From Bog-473 sp963782415 (GTDB lineage: Bacteria > Actinomycetota > Acidimicrobiia > Acidimicrobiales > RAAP-2): a DNA stretch of 64,000 nucleotides. The position numbers and the translations under genes were made by a program. Below the pieces are notes generated by a model. It was not told the origin of the DNA and did not search any database. It worked only from the letters and a program-made list of their open reading frames with translations. This document shows, piece by piece, positions 35,360 to 43,527 of this stretch (its first letter is position 1; every line of letters starts with the position of its first letter). The DNA lies in the NCBI GenBank assembly GCA_963782415.1, contig CAWAJT010000004.1:744001-808000 (forward strand), given 5' to 3'.

Positions 35360-35428
35360 ATGACCGCCGCCACCACATGACCGCCGCCACCACATGACCG
35401 CCACCACCACATGACCCAAAGCGCATGA
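35360..35428 (+). repeat. 17-bp tandem repeat forming four overlapping mini-ORFs before a gene
   Basis: The unit atgaccgccgccaccac occurs at 35360 and 35377, with one mismatch at 35394, and a fourth ATG begins at 35411. Since 17 is not a multiple of three, each unit ATG opens a short frame (M-T-A-A-T-T twice, M-T-A-T-T-T, then M-T-Q-S-A) that stops exactly where the next ATG starts, as ATGA. The last mini-ORF stop overlaps the methyltransferase ATG 35425 in the same way. This is directly readable; any role in translation is inference. Confidence 0.9.
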
Positions 35429-36405
35429 GCGAATCGCCGCGCGCCGTCCTGCGCCTCGGCGCGCAGGCGGTCGATGCCCTTCCGCCTCGGCTTCGTCGCT
35501 CCGTGCGCTCCGCCCTCGGGCGACCCGGTCCTCGGCACGTGGGATTGGACGAGCTGGACGATGTGCTGGGCCGGGCTACCGCGCTCATGGGGTCGGCGCC
35601 CGACGAGGCGCGGGCGGTGCTCGACGGGATCGTCCTGGCGCTCCCGTCCCCGCCACCTACCGACCCCTTCTCGGAGGCCCACAGAGAGTGGGCCTGGAAC
35701 CTCTATCGCGCCGTATCCGGCCGGTCCCAATACGACACCGAGCACGAGGCGTCACCGTTCGATCTGGCCGCCGCCCGTGAACGTCCGTTCCCGTACCAGA
35801 CCGGGTCGCTGGCACTGGTCGGTCGCGACCTCGTGGCCCGGGGCCGGGTTCTCTCGTGCCTGGCCGAGTCCCTCCCGCAACGGGAACGGCCACGCCGCGT
35901 CATCGAGTTCGGCCCCGGGTGGGGCAATCTGACGTGCGATCTCGTCGCCACGGGTCTCGACGTCACCGCCGTCGAATTGGATGAGAAGTTCTGCCGGCTC
36001 ATCGACCACCGCTGCCAGGGCCCCGGACGGCTCAGCGTGACCCAGGGCGACATGCTTGAGTTCGCTACCGACGAAACCTATGACGCCGCGGTGTTCTTCG
36101 AGAGCTTTCATCACTGCGCCGACCATGTCGCCATGCTGCACCGGTTGCACGACATCGTCAGACCCGATGGTGTGGTGGTGTTCGCCTCGGAGCCGATTCA
36201 GAACATGGACTACGCATGGGGTCCACGGCTCGACGGGCTCTCCGTGTGGTCGAGCCGGACCTACGGCTGGCTTGAGCTCGGATTCGACTGCGTCTACTTC
36301 GACGCGGTGCTCGCCCGCACCGGCTGGGCGGCCCGGCGCTTCCGGCTGGGCGTCGGTGCCAGCGAGACGGACGTGCTCGTCGCCCACCCCGCTCCCGCCG
36401 CCTGA
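35425..36405 (+). CDS. SAM-dependent methyltransferase
   Basis: 326 residues. The C-terminal 200 residues are a class I methyltransferase: motif I RVIEFGPGWGNLTCDL, the acidic end of strand 2 in VTAVELDEKFC, motif around QGDMLEF, and YDAAVFFESFHHCADHVAML followed by RPDGVVVFASEP. The N-terminal 130 residues (LPPRLRRSVRSALGRPGPRH, WAWNLYRAVSGRSQYDTEHE) form a helical extension seen in glycan- or natural-product-modifying methyltransferases. The ATG 35425 lacks a strong ribosome site and instead overlaps the last of four mini-ORFs. The methyl acceptor is unknown. Confidence 0.8.
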   Translation: MSESPRAVLRLGAQAVDALPPRLRRSVRSALGRPGPRHVGLDELDDVLGRATALMGSAPDEARAVLDGIVLALPSPPPTDPFSEAHREWAWNLYRAVSGRSQYDTEHEASPFDLAAARERPFPYQTGSLALVGRDLVARGRVLSCLAESLPQRERPRRVIEFGPGWGNLTCDLVATGLDVTAVELDEKFCRLIDHRCQGPGRLSVTQGDMLEFATDETYDAAVFFESFHHCADHVAMLHRLHDIVRPDGVVVFASEPIQNMDYAWGPRLDGLSVWSSRTYGWLELGFDCVYFDAVLARTGWAARRFRLGVGASETDVLVAHPAPAA

Positions 36406-36450
36406 GCGACGCCGGTGCTCACGACGCCGGTACTCACGACGCCGGTACTC
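36406..36450 (+). repeat. 15-bp tandem repeat, three copies, after the methyltransferase
   Basis: Units (g/a)cgacgccggt(g/a)ctc run from 36406 to 36450, immediately after the stop; the last two are identical. The following 36451-36746 shows no gene I can support; weak open frames there lack ribosome sites and family features. Confidence 0.9.
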
Positions 36451-36746
36451 ACGTGTAACGTCGAGGACGAAGAACCCGCCCGCCGTCAGGTCGACGCCAG
36501 CGTGCAGGCCCAGCATCTTGTCCGAGCAAGGTGACGCCGCTTATCCCGTCGGGCTCGCGCAGGTAGGCCAGCGTCGCCCCCGCGCGGGCGGCGGTCGCGG
36601 ACGCGGCAGCCATCGCCGGAGCGTACGGCGGGCTCCGGGTCTGGCCGGTGGGCAGGCCCAGGCCAGCGGACCGAGGTCCGTCATCGTCGTCGCCTCACTA
36701 GAGTGACCGGCGCAGCGGCCAGGGGGTCGTCGCAAGGGGGATGGTC

Positions 36747-38237
36747 ATGTCGTTGACGAGACGGCCCGATTCGCTCATGCCGAAAGGTGGCATCACACTG
36801 TCGGTGCTGGCGGCGCTCATAGCCCTCCTTCCACTCGCACTGGCCGCCGCTCCGGCGCAGGCGGCCGAAGCCGCGGTGACCTTTCACACCGCCGCCACCT
36901 TGACCGGACCGATCACGACGGGTCATATCATCGAGCCCGAGTCCGCTCATCCGCTCGACCTCGTCCCCACCGGCTACGAGGAGCACGAGTATTTCGCGTC
37001 GGGGACGGCCACCGCGTTCAAGGCCGATTCCAAGCCGAGTAACGGCAAGTGGACGATCACGCCGACGACGACCGCCGTCTACAAGACCAGGATTCTTGTC
37101 CGCCGGCCCACCAATCCGTCTCATTTCAACGGCACGGTGATCGTGGAGTGGATGAACGTGTCGGCGGGGGAGTCGGCTCCGGACTGGGACTTTCTCAACC
37201 CGATGCTGATGCGTGACGGCTATGCCTACGTCGGGGTCTCGGCCCAGGCGCTCGGCGTGGACGGGGGAAAGGCACTCCTCGGCACGCCCAACGCGGCCGG
37301 CGCGACACCGTCGGGCGGTCTGGTCGCGGGTGAGCCTGACCGGTACGGCACGCTGCACCACCCCGGGGATCAGTACGCGCTCGACATGTTCGCCCAGATC
37401 GGCCAAGCTTTGCGCGCGCCACACCCCGCTGCACTCGGCGGTCTCAAGCCCGACCACGTCCTGGCCATCGGCGAGTCCCAGTCCGCCTTCTACCTCACCA
37501 CGTTCGCCGACGCCTTGCAGCCGCGCACCAACGTCTTCGACGGCATCTTCATCCATAGCCGCGGTGGCTCGGGCGCCTCGTTGTCGGGTTCGTCCATCGC
37601 CAAGAGCAGTGGCCCCGACAATCTGCACATCCGCACCGACCTGAAGGTTCCGGTGTTCATGTCCGAGACCCAGACCGACTTGATACAGCTGGGCTATGCC
37701 CCGGCACAACAGCCCAATACGAGCAAGATCCGCACCTGGGAGATCGCGGGCACGTCGCACGCCGACGCCTATTTCGTCGGCGCTGCCGCCAACATCCTCG
37801 GCTGCACCACGCCGGTGAACAGTGGTCCGCAGCATGAAGTGGTGCAGGCCGAGTTCGCCGCGTTCGACAAGTGGGTCAACCACGGCACGCCGCCGCCGAG
37901 CCCCCACCCCTTCACGTTCTCGAGCACCCACCCGGCAACGCTGGCGCTCGATGCACACGGCAACGTCATCGGTGGCGTGCGGACACCCGCGGTCGACGTC
38001 CCCGTCTCCACCCTGAGCGGAGCCCCCGCGGCGGGATCCAACGCCATCTGCGGCCTCTTCGGTTCCACCGTGGCCTTCACTCCCGCCCAGCTCACCAGTC
38101 TCTACGGCACCAAGAGCAACTACATCGCCGCCTACACCAAGAGCCTCGACAAGGCCGTCGCCTCGGGTTACATCCTGAGCGCGGACAAGGCGGCGCTGCT
38201 GGCCCAGGCCGAGCAGGTCACCATCCCGGCGTCGTAG
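36747..38237 (+). CDS. secreted alpha/beta hydrolase domain protein
   Basis: 496 residues from ATG 36747 (aagggggg-like site six bases upstream; ATG 36741 abuts it). A signal peptide is obvious: RRPDSL, hydrophobic LSVLAALIALLPLALAAAP and AQAAEA. The mature protein contains VEWMNVSAGESAPDW, LAIGESQSAFYLTTFADALQ with the serine nucleophile in G-E-S-Q-S, DGIFIHSRGGSG, and a histidine in IAGTSHADAYF. This is the architecture of the large actinobacterial extracellular alpha/beta hydrolase group (often annotated alpha/beta hydrolase domain-containing). The substrate is unknown, possibly polymers or esters outside the cell. Confidence 0.85.
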   Translation: MSLTRRPDSLMPKGGITLSVLAALIALLPLALAAAPAQAAEAAVTFHTAATLTGPITTGHIIEPESAHPLDLVPTGYEEHEYFASGTATAFKADSKPSNGKWTITPTTTAVYKTRILVRRPTNPSHFNGTVIVEWMNVSAGESAPDWDFLNPMLMRDGYAYVGVSAQALGVDGGKALLGTPNAAGATPSGGLVAGEPDRYGTLHHPGDQYALDMFAQIGQALRAPHPAALGGLKPDHVLAIGESQSAFYLTTFADALQPRTNVFDGIFIHSRGGSGASLSGSSIAKSSGPDNLHIRTDLKVPVFMSETQTDLIQLGYAPAQQPNTSKIRTWEIAGTSHADAYFVGAAANILGCTTPVNSGPQHEVVQAEFAAFDKWVNHGTPPPSPHPFTFSSTHPATLALDAHGNVIGGVRTPAVDVPVSTLSGAPAAGSNAICGLFGSTVAFTPAQLTSLYGTKSNYIAAYTKSLDKAVASGYILSADKAALLAQAEQVTIPAS

Positions 38238-38286
38238 CCCTCGTCGACAAGAAGGAGGGCGGAGAGGGGCGTCGCCGACGCGGGGC

Positions 38287-38970
38287 TCAGACGCGCCGCC
38301 AGGACCGCCCGATCTCGCGCATCGTCACGCTGATACGCCCGTCGAGCCCGAGGTCGGGGTGCGCCGTGCCGGGGAACGTCCTGGGCACGCCGTGAAACGC
38401 GAGCCGTGACGGCCCGCCGAACGCGAAGAGGTCGCCGCTGGCCAGCTCTATGTCGGTGTAGGGCCGGCTCGGCCGTTGCGTGTTGCCGAAGCGGAAGACG
38501 CAACGGTCGCCCACGCTGATCGTCACGACCGGCGAGCCGGCTGCGAGGACCTCGGCTCCCTCGATCTTGTCCTGGTGCAGGCCGAGCTTTGACCCGGCAT
38601 CGTAGAGATTGACGATGGCGGCATCGTAGGCCACGGGCTCGAAGCCGGTCGCCGCGCAGGCCGCCTGGCCGAGTCGGGCCAGCAACGGCGGGAACGTCTT
38701 GACCAGCGCGCCGTCGCCGTCGTCGCACGTGCGGCTGTAGCGGTAGGGATACCAGTGCCACCCGAGGCAGACGGCGCGTGTCGAGAACGGCGCACCGTTT
38801 GGCATCGCAGGCCGCCGCAACCCCGCCGGAGGCGCGGCCCAGACGCGAAAGGCGTCGACCAGTTCGAGCTGGGCCTCCAAGTCGAGCCAGCCGGGCACCC
38901 AGATGGCGCCCGGTGCGACCGCGACCGGTGCCGACACCGCATGGACCAGCGACAAGCCGAGCTGGTTCAT
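38287..38970 (-). CDS. alkB: AlkB-type Fe(II)/2-oxoglutarate DNA demethylase
   Basis: 227 residues from ATG 38970, close to E. coli AlkB (216). It repairs 1-methyladenine and 3-methylcytosine by oxidative demethylation. The iron ligands are H132 and D134 in LGLHQDKIE and H193 in RLAFHGVPRTFPG, nearly the E. coli numbers (131, 133, 187). The 2-oxoglutarate arginines are in ISVTMREIG-x-x-W-R-R near the C terminus, and CLGWHWYPYRYSR is the substrate-lid region. It lies a few kilobases from an SRAP protein and a translesion-synthesis operon, forming a DNA-damage neighbourhood. I see no LexA box before this gene. Confidence 0.9.
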   Translation of the reverse strand: MNQLGLSLVHAVSAPVAVAPGAIWVPGWLDLEAQLELVDAFRVWAAPPAGLRRPAMPNGAPFSTRAVCLGWHWYPYRYSRTCDDGDGALVKTFPPLLARLGQAACAATGFEPVAYDAAIVNLYDAGSKLGLHQDKIEGAEVLAAGSPVVTISVGDRCVFRFGNTQRPSRPYTDIELASGDLFAFGGPSRLAFHGVPRTFPGTAHPDLGLDGRISVTMREIGRSWRRV

Positions 38971-39119
38971 GGCGCGTGCCTCGCTCCATCGGGACGCCGC
39001 CACGACCGGGTCATGACGACAGTGTGGGCCGTGTCGGGTTGACCGTCTGGCGGAAAACAGACATCCACATCGGGACTCCGGCCCGGGACCGGGTCCCCCA
39101 TCGAGTCCGCGTTGCCCGT

Positions 39120-40664
39120 TCAGACGGTTTCTTGGCTTGGCATCGACTGGTGCACCGGGACGGGGTAGTTCGGCATGGCACTCGAGGGCGCCGCCTCCAG
39201 GACGGACAGGTTCGTGCACCCCTCGGTCAACACGTTGGCCATCTGGTCCTTCGACGTGCTGGGCAGCTTCGGCACCGTCGGGTCGCGGCGCTTCGGGTGC
39301 AGTGTCGAGGTGAGGTCGCCCGCCGTGTGGCGGCGCCACGACGAGATGTTCGGAGCCTTCACCCCGAAGCGCTCCTCCAAGAAGCGCAGCTGCGAGGTGT
39401 GGTCGAACACCTCGGATACCACATGACCACCGCGGCTGAACGGTGACAGCACGAGCATCGGCACGCGGAAGCCCATGCCGATCGGCCCGGCCATGCCGTC
39501 GGCGTGGTCAGGCAGCGGCGAGACGGTGACGTACTCACCGGCCGTGCCTTTCGGTGCCACCGGCGGCGGCACGTGGTCGAAGAAGCCGTCATTCTCGTCG
39601 TACATGTGGAAGAGCACCGTCTTGGCCCACACCTGGGGGTTGGCCACCAAGGCGGAGAGCACGTGGCTGGTGAACCACTCGCCGAGGGCGGGCGGCGACG
39701 AAGGGTGCTCGTCGTAGCCGAGCGGCGGGATGATCCAGCTCACCGCGGGCAGCGTCCCCGACTGAATGTCACTCACGAAATCGTTCGGATACAGCGGCGT
39801 GAACGCCTTCTGGTAGAGCGGCGACGCAGGATTCTGGTATTGGCTGAAGTACGGGAGGATGGCGTCGCTCAGCAGGCCGTACTTCTCGAAGGACGCGGGC
39901 TCGTAAATGGTGCCCACCGGGTTGTAGACCTTCCAGCTCACCCCGGCGTCCTCCAGCACTTCGGGCATGGTGTCCCAATGCACGCTCCAGATGGCGTCGG
40001 ACGACTCGTTGGTGATGAGCACCGGGCCGCCCGCTGCGCCTGAGGGGTCGAGAGTGCCCGAGAGGGCCATGAGGCGGTTCGGGTGCGTCGGTCCCAGCAC
40101 CGAGCAGTGATAGTTGTCACAGATCGTGAAAGCGTCGGCGAGCGTGTAGTAGAAGGGCAGGTCCTGCCGGCGGTAGTAGCCCATGGTGAGGACGCCGTGC
40201 TCGGGTCCTTGGTACGCGGTCTCCACATGCGTGCTGACGAAGGCCCTGTTCGTCCCCTTCGCCCAGCTCATGTGCTCCGACGGCCAGCCGTGATCGAGGT
40301 CGTTGGTGCACTCGCCGATGCCTGACGAGGTGTCGAGGTGGAACGGGAGCAGCGTCCTGTCGCGCCCGCCCGGCCAGGCCTGGGCGAAGTTGCCGAGCTT
40401 GCCCTTGGGGTGGTCGTCGAAGCCCCGGACACCCGGGTACGTGCCGTAGTAGTGGTCGAAGGATCGGTTTTCCTGCATCAAGAACACGACGTGCTCAATG
40501 GCGCCGAGGTCCGAGCCGGCCGGCTTCGTGCGTGCGGCGAACTGTGCCATGGCGGCGCCGGCGCGGTCGTCCCGGCCGGCCGCGGCGAGGATCGCCCCGC
40601 CGCCCGTCGCCAGCGCGGCAGCGAGCATGGTGCGGCGGTCGAAGCGCGCGCGATCGAGGCTCAT
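39120..40664 (-). CDS. Tat-exported phosphoesterase (phospholipase C / acid phosphatase AcpA type)
   Basis: 514 residues from ATG 40664, with gaaggag just upstream. The start RARFDRRTMLAAALATGGGA is a twin-arginine-like signal. Catalytic blocks of the alkaline-phosphatase-like phosphoesterase family follow: EHVVFLMQENRSFDHYYGTY with the E-N-R-S-F-D-H metal/nucleophile motif, VLGPTHPNRLMALSGT, and VLFHMYDENDGFFDHVPPP. The C-terminal HTSQLRFLEERFGV is typical. It probably releases phosphate from phospholipids or phosphomonoesters outside the cell. The open frame continues upstream to 40889 without signal content. Confidence 0.9.
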   Translation of the reverse strand: MSLDRARFDRRTMLAAALATGGGAILAAAGRDDRAGAAMAQFAARTKPAGSDLGAIEHVVFLMQENRSFDHYYGTYPGVRGFDDHPKGKLGNFAQAWPGGRDRTLLPFHLDTSSGIGECTNDLDHGWPSEHMSWAKGTNRAFVSTHVETAYQGPEHGVLTMGYYRRQDLPFYYTLADAFTICDNYHCSVLGPTHPNRLMALSGTLDPSGAAGGPVLITNESSDAIWSVHWDTMPEVLEDAGVSWKVYNPVGTIYEPASFEKYGLLSDAILPYFSQYQNPASPLYQKAFTPLYPNDFVSDIQSGTLPAVSWIIPPLGYDEHPSSPPALGEWFTSHVLSALVANPQVWAKTVLFHMYDENDGFFDHVPPPVAPKGTAGEYVTVSPLPDHADGMAGPIGMGFRVPMLVLSPFSRGGHVVSEVFDHTSQLRFLEERFGVKAPNISSWRRHTAGDLTSTLHPKRRDPTVPKLPSTSKDQMANVLTEGCTNLSVLEAAPSSAMPNYPVPVHQSMPSQETV

Positions 40665-40782
40665 GTGTTGCTCCTTCACGTGTCGTTCCTCACGTGGGCC
40701 CCCCGGCCCCTGTTCCCCTGCACCGGCGTGATGCGATGGCTGCACGCACCGACCGACCCCGTCCCCTCGCCCGACGCGCCCC

Positions 40783-41529
40783 TCACACGGACTCGATGAG
40801 CGACGGGTCGTTGTTCCGCACGTTACCGATTCGCGGGCCGACGGGGTGATGCACCATCGTGCCGGCGGGCGGAGGTCGCAGGAACGCACGCAGCTCTTCG
40901 ACGTCCTCGTTGGCCGGGTCGAGCCAGACGTCGAACGTGGCGGGGTCGAGGATCACCGGCATGCGGTCGTGGATGCCGGCCATGTCGGGACCGGCGGTCG
41001 CCGTGATCACCGTGCAGCTCCGGATGACCGGCGCGTCCGGCCCGGCGTTCTTGTCGCGCCAGCGCTCGGCCAGGCCGGCGAAGGCCAACAGCTGCCCGTC
41101 GGCACGCGTGAAGTAGTGCGGCTGCCTGGCGCCGGCCTTGGTCTTGTGCCACTCGTAGAAGCCGTCGGCCGGGACGATGATGCGCCGCTCACGGAACGCC
41201 TCGCGGAAAGAAGCCCTGGTGGCCACGGTCTCGCCGCGCGCGTTGAAGAGGCGGCTCCCCGATTTGGCGTCCTTGGACCACCAGGGGATGAGGCCCCAGC
41301 GCAACGACATGAGGACCCGTTCCGGCTCGCCGCCCGCTTCCGCCGGACCTTGGCGCTGCGGATCCTGTCCTGGGGGCCGGGCCGGGCGGTCCCGCACCCC
41401 GAGCACCGGGTCGGTCGGGGCGACGTTCCAGCTGGGGGCACGTTCGTCGTCGACGCTCTCGGCCAGGGTGGCTCCGAAGTAGCGGGCAATCCGGGCCGGG
41501 GGTGTGTAGAGAGCGAAGCGGCCACACAT
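40783..41529 (-). CDS. SRAP-domain (HMCES/YedK) abasic-site protein
   Basis: 248 residues starting MCGRFALYTP: cysteine 2, exposed when Met1 is removed, is the residue that forms a thiazolidine crosslink with abasic sites in single-stranded DNA. Conserved blocks are SWNVAPTDPV, LRWGLIPWW, LFNARGETVATRASFREAF, IVPADGFYEWH with the active-site glutamate, and the histidine in AGIHDRMPVIL. It shields abasic sites met by replication forks. The gene is divergent from imuA', and a perfect LexA box lies about 100 bases upstream of its start on the other side, so joint SOS control is plausible. Confidence 0.92.
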   Translation of the reverse strand: MCGRFALYTPPARIARYFGATLAESVDDERAPSWNVAPTDPVLGVRDRPARPPGQDPQRQGPAEAGGEPERVLMSLRWGLIPWWSKDAKSGSRLFNARGETVATRASFREAFRERRIIVPADGFYEWHKTKAGARQPHYFTRADGQLLAFAGLAERWRDKNAGPDAPVIRSCTVITATAGPDMAGIHDRMPVILDPATFDVWLDPANEDVEELRAFLRPPPAGTMVHHPVGPRIGNVRNNDPSLIESV

Positions 41530-41627
41530 GCGGGAGCATTGTGGCCCACTCCGGCTCTCGTGCCGCGTTCGGCCCCTGACCTGGATCTTCGGTTCCCCGA
41601 GCGGACGGCACACGGCCTGGCTAAGGT

Positions 41628-41643
41628 GCGAACATATGTTCGC
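41628..41643. promoter_or_regulatory. LexA (SOS) operator overlapping the imuA' start codon
   Basis: gCGAACATATGTTCGc is a perfect 16-bp palindrome matching the Gram-positive/actinobacterial SOS box CGAAC-N4-GTTCG. Its centre contains the ATG (41636) of imuA'. A TAAGGT resembling a -10 element lies at 41622-41627, which would put transcription start at or next to the ATG, giving a leaderless mRNA blocked directly by LexA. Confidence 0.85.
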
Positions 41644-42409
41644 CTTTTCTGCTGGGGACCCGTCGTCCCCCCGTTCCCGGGAGCTCCCGGCCGGGCTGGC
41701 TGACCGGATCCGGCCTGCGACGCCGGTCGCCGGTCGCACCCTGCCGGTGCCCCCGCCGCTGGCTCCGCTCTTCCCCGCCGGCTCTCTGCGGCGGGGCACG
41801 ACGACGACGGTGGCGGGGTCGCCGGGCCACGGCGCCACCACCCTTGCTCTGGCTCTCCTGGCCGCAGCGTCGGCCGCCGGAAGCTGGTGTGCTGCCGTGG
41901 GCCTGCCCGATCCCGGCGTGGTGGCGGCCGCCGGACTCGGGCTCGATCTGCGCCGCGTCGTCTTCGTGCCGCACCCCGGCAACGGGTGGGCCGAGGCAGC
42001 CGGTGACCTCCTCTCGGGGGTCGACGCCGTCCTGATCCGCCCGCCCGGCCGGGCCCGCCTGACGGCGGCACGTCACCTCACGGCCCACGCTCGCGAGCGC
42101 CAGGCCGCCCTGGTGGTCCTGCTCGAGGGTCCCGGCGCCTGGCCGATGGGGGGAGACCTGGCGCTCTCGGTGGGGGCGGGGGAGTGGGAGGGCGTCGGCC
42201 AGGGCCACGGGCACCTGCGCGGCCGCCGGGCGGAGGTGCGGGTCAGCGGGCGCCGGGCCGCCGGGCGGGTCAGCGAGTGCTCGCTCTGGCTCCCCGCCGG
42301 CTCGGGCGCAGTGGAAGAGGCGGTGACCCCCGATGAGGCCGGCGAAGAGGTCCACGGAAAGACCCGGGACAAAAAGGGGTGCAGGCCTGACGGGCCGGAG
42401 GCGGCCTGA
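41636..42409 (+). CDS. imuA': ImuA'-like RecA-fold accessory protein of the translesion mutasome
   Basis: 257 residues. Sequence is weakly conserved, but the plan is that of actinobacterial ImuA': a start rich in Pro/Leu, the P-loop-like VAGSPGHGATTLALALLAAA (degenerate, lacking a clear Walker lysine), LRRVVFVPHPGNGWAEAAGD and LVVLLEGPGAWPMGG. Assignment depends mainly on position directly before imuB and dnaE2 and after a LexA box. It is thought to link ImuB and DnaE2 to the replisome in SOS mutagenesis. The lack of a P-loop lysine suggests no ATP hydrolysis. ImuB follows after 20 bases. Confidence 0.8.
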   Translation: MFAFSAGDPSSPRSRELPAGLADRIRPATPVAGRTLPVPPPLAPLFPAGSLRRGTTTTVAGSPGHGATTLALALLAAASAAGSWCAAVGLPDPGVVAAAGLGLDLRRVVFVPHPGNGWAEAAGDLLSGVDAVLIRPPGRARLTAARHLTAHARERQAALVVLLEGPGAWPMGGDLALSVGAGEWEGVGQGHGHLRGRRAEVRVSGRRAAGRVSECSLWLPAGSGAVEEAVTPDEAGEEVHGKTRDKKGCRPDGPEAA

Positions 42410-42429
42410 ACGAGCGGTGAGGAAACACA

Positions 42430-43527
42430 GTGGAACGGTTGGTCGTCATCTGGTGCCCCGACCTCCTGGAGGAAGGGGCGAACGGGGAGGAGGCCCGGCG
42501 GTTCGCGCGCGTGCTGGCGCGGGCCGGCGAGCTCTGCCCGTGGACCCATCCGGTTCGCCTCGGCATCGGTGTGCTGCCCGCCCGCGGCCCCGCCCGCTTC
42601 TTCGGAGGCGAGGAGGCGGTGGTGGGCCGCCTCCTCGCCACCGTCGAGGAGGCAGGTGAGGAGGCTGCCATCGGTGTGGCCGACGGCCTCTTCGCCGCCT
42701 TGCTGGCGGCCCGTTCCGGACTGATCGTCCCCTCCGGAGGGACGGCGGACTTCCTCGGCCCCTGGTCCGTGGCCACCCTGGGCCGTCCCGACCTGGCCGC
42801 CACCTTGCAGCGGTTGGGGGTCACCACCCTGGCGCAGCTGGCCGCGCTGCCAGCGGCGAACGTCTCGGACCGCTTCGGTGCCGACGCGGCCGCCTGTCAC
42901 GCCGTGGCGCGCGGGGAGAGCGGGGAGCTGGCCGGGCTGCGCGACCGCACCATTGAGCGGCGGCTGCGGGTCGCCCGGGGCGAGGACCCCGACCGGGGTC
43001 CCGATGTCCCACCCCCGCCCTCGCAGCCGGGCTTCTTCGGTGGCGCCTCGGAAGCGGACGCCCGGGCTGCCCGTTCTTTCGTCCGCGTGCAGGAGCGCCT
43101 GGGGGTGGAGGCCGTGCTGATGGGCCGCCTGCGTGGGGGCCGGGACCCCGCCGGCCAGTCGGTCCTGCTGCCCTGGGGCAGCCCGGAGGCGGATGCGTCC
43201 GGCAACGCGCCGTGGCCGGGCCGCGTGCCCCCGCCGGCACCGACCGACGTGTTGCGGACCCTGTTGCGCGCCGAGGTGGTCGACAGCGCCGGTCGCGCCG
43301 TGGAGGTGAGCGGGCGGGGGCTGCTCACGGGGACGATCGAGCAGCTGTCGGTCGCGGGTGGTCCCTGGCAGCCGGTGGCGGGGTGGGCCGGTCCCTGGCC
43401 GGTGACCGAACGGTGGTGGGCGGTACGTCGGCGCCGGGCCCGCTTGCAGGTAGTCACCGCGGAGGGGGTGGCGCGCCTGTTGTGCACGGAGCGGGGGCAG
43501 TGGTGGGTGGAGGCCGTCTATGACTGA
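42430..43527 (+). CDS. imuB: ImuB, compact Y-family polymerase-like protein
   Basis: 365 residues from GTG 42430, against about 500 in typical ImuB. It begins LVVIWCPDLLEEGANG, has GVLPARGPARFFGGEEAVVG, IGVADGLFAALLAARSGLIV and LGVTTLAQLAALPAANVSDR (helix-hairpin-helix). After residue 185 a roughly 120-150-residue section corresponding to the little-finger-like part is missing; sequence passes via a short linker straight to RVQERLGVEAVLMGRLRGGR and the C-terminal domain ending GPWPVTERWWAVRRRRARLQ and WWVEAVYD. Polymerase acidic residues are absent as in other ImuB proteins. It overlaps dnaE2 by eight bases. It would serve as adaptor between the clamp and DnaE2. Confidence 0.85.
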   Translation: MERLVVIWCPDLLEEGANGEEARRFARVLARAGELCPWTHPVRLGIGVLPARGPARFFGGEEAVVGRLLATVEEAGEEAAIGVADGLFAALLAARSGLIVPSGGTADFLGPWSVATLGRPDLAATLQRLGVTTLAQLAALPAANVSDRFGADAAACHAVARGESGELAGLRDRTIERRLRVARGEDPDRGPDVPPPPSQPGFFGGASEADARAARSFVRVQERLGVEAVLMGRLRGGRDPAGQSVLLPWGSPEADASGNAPWPGRVPPPAPTDVLRTLLRAEVVDSAGRAVEVSGRGLLTGTIEQLSVAGGPWQPVAGWAGPWPVTERWWAVRRRRARLQVVTAEGVARLLCTERGQWWVEAVYD

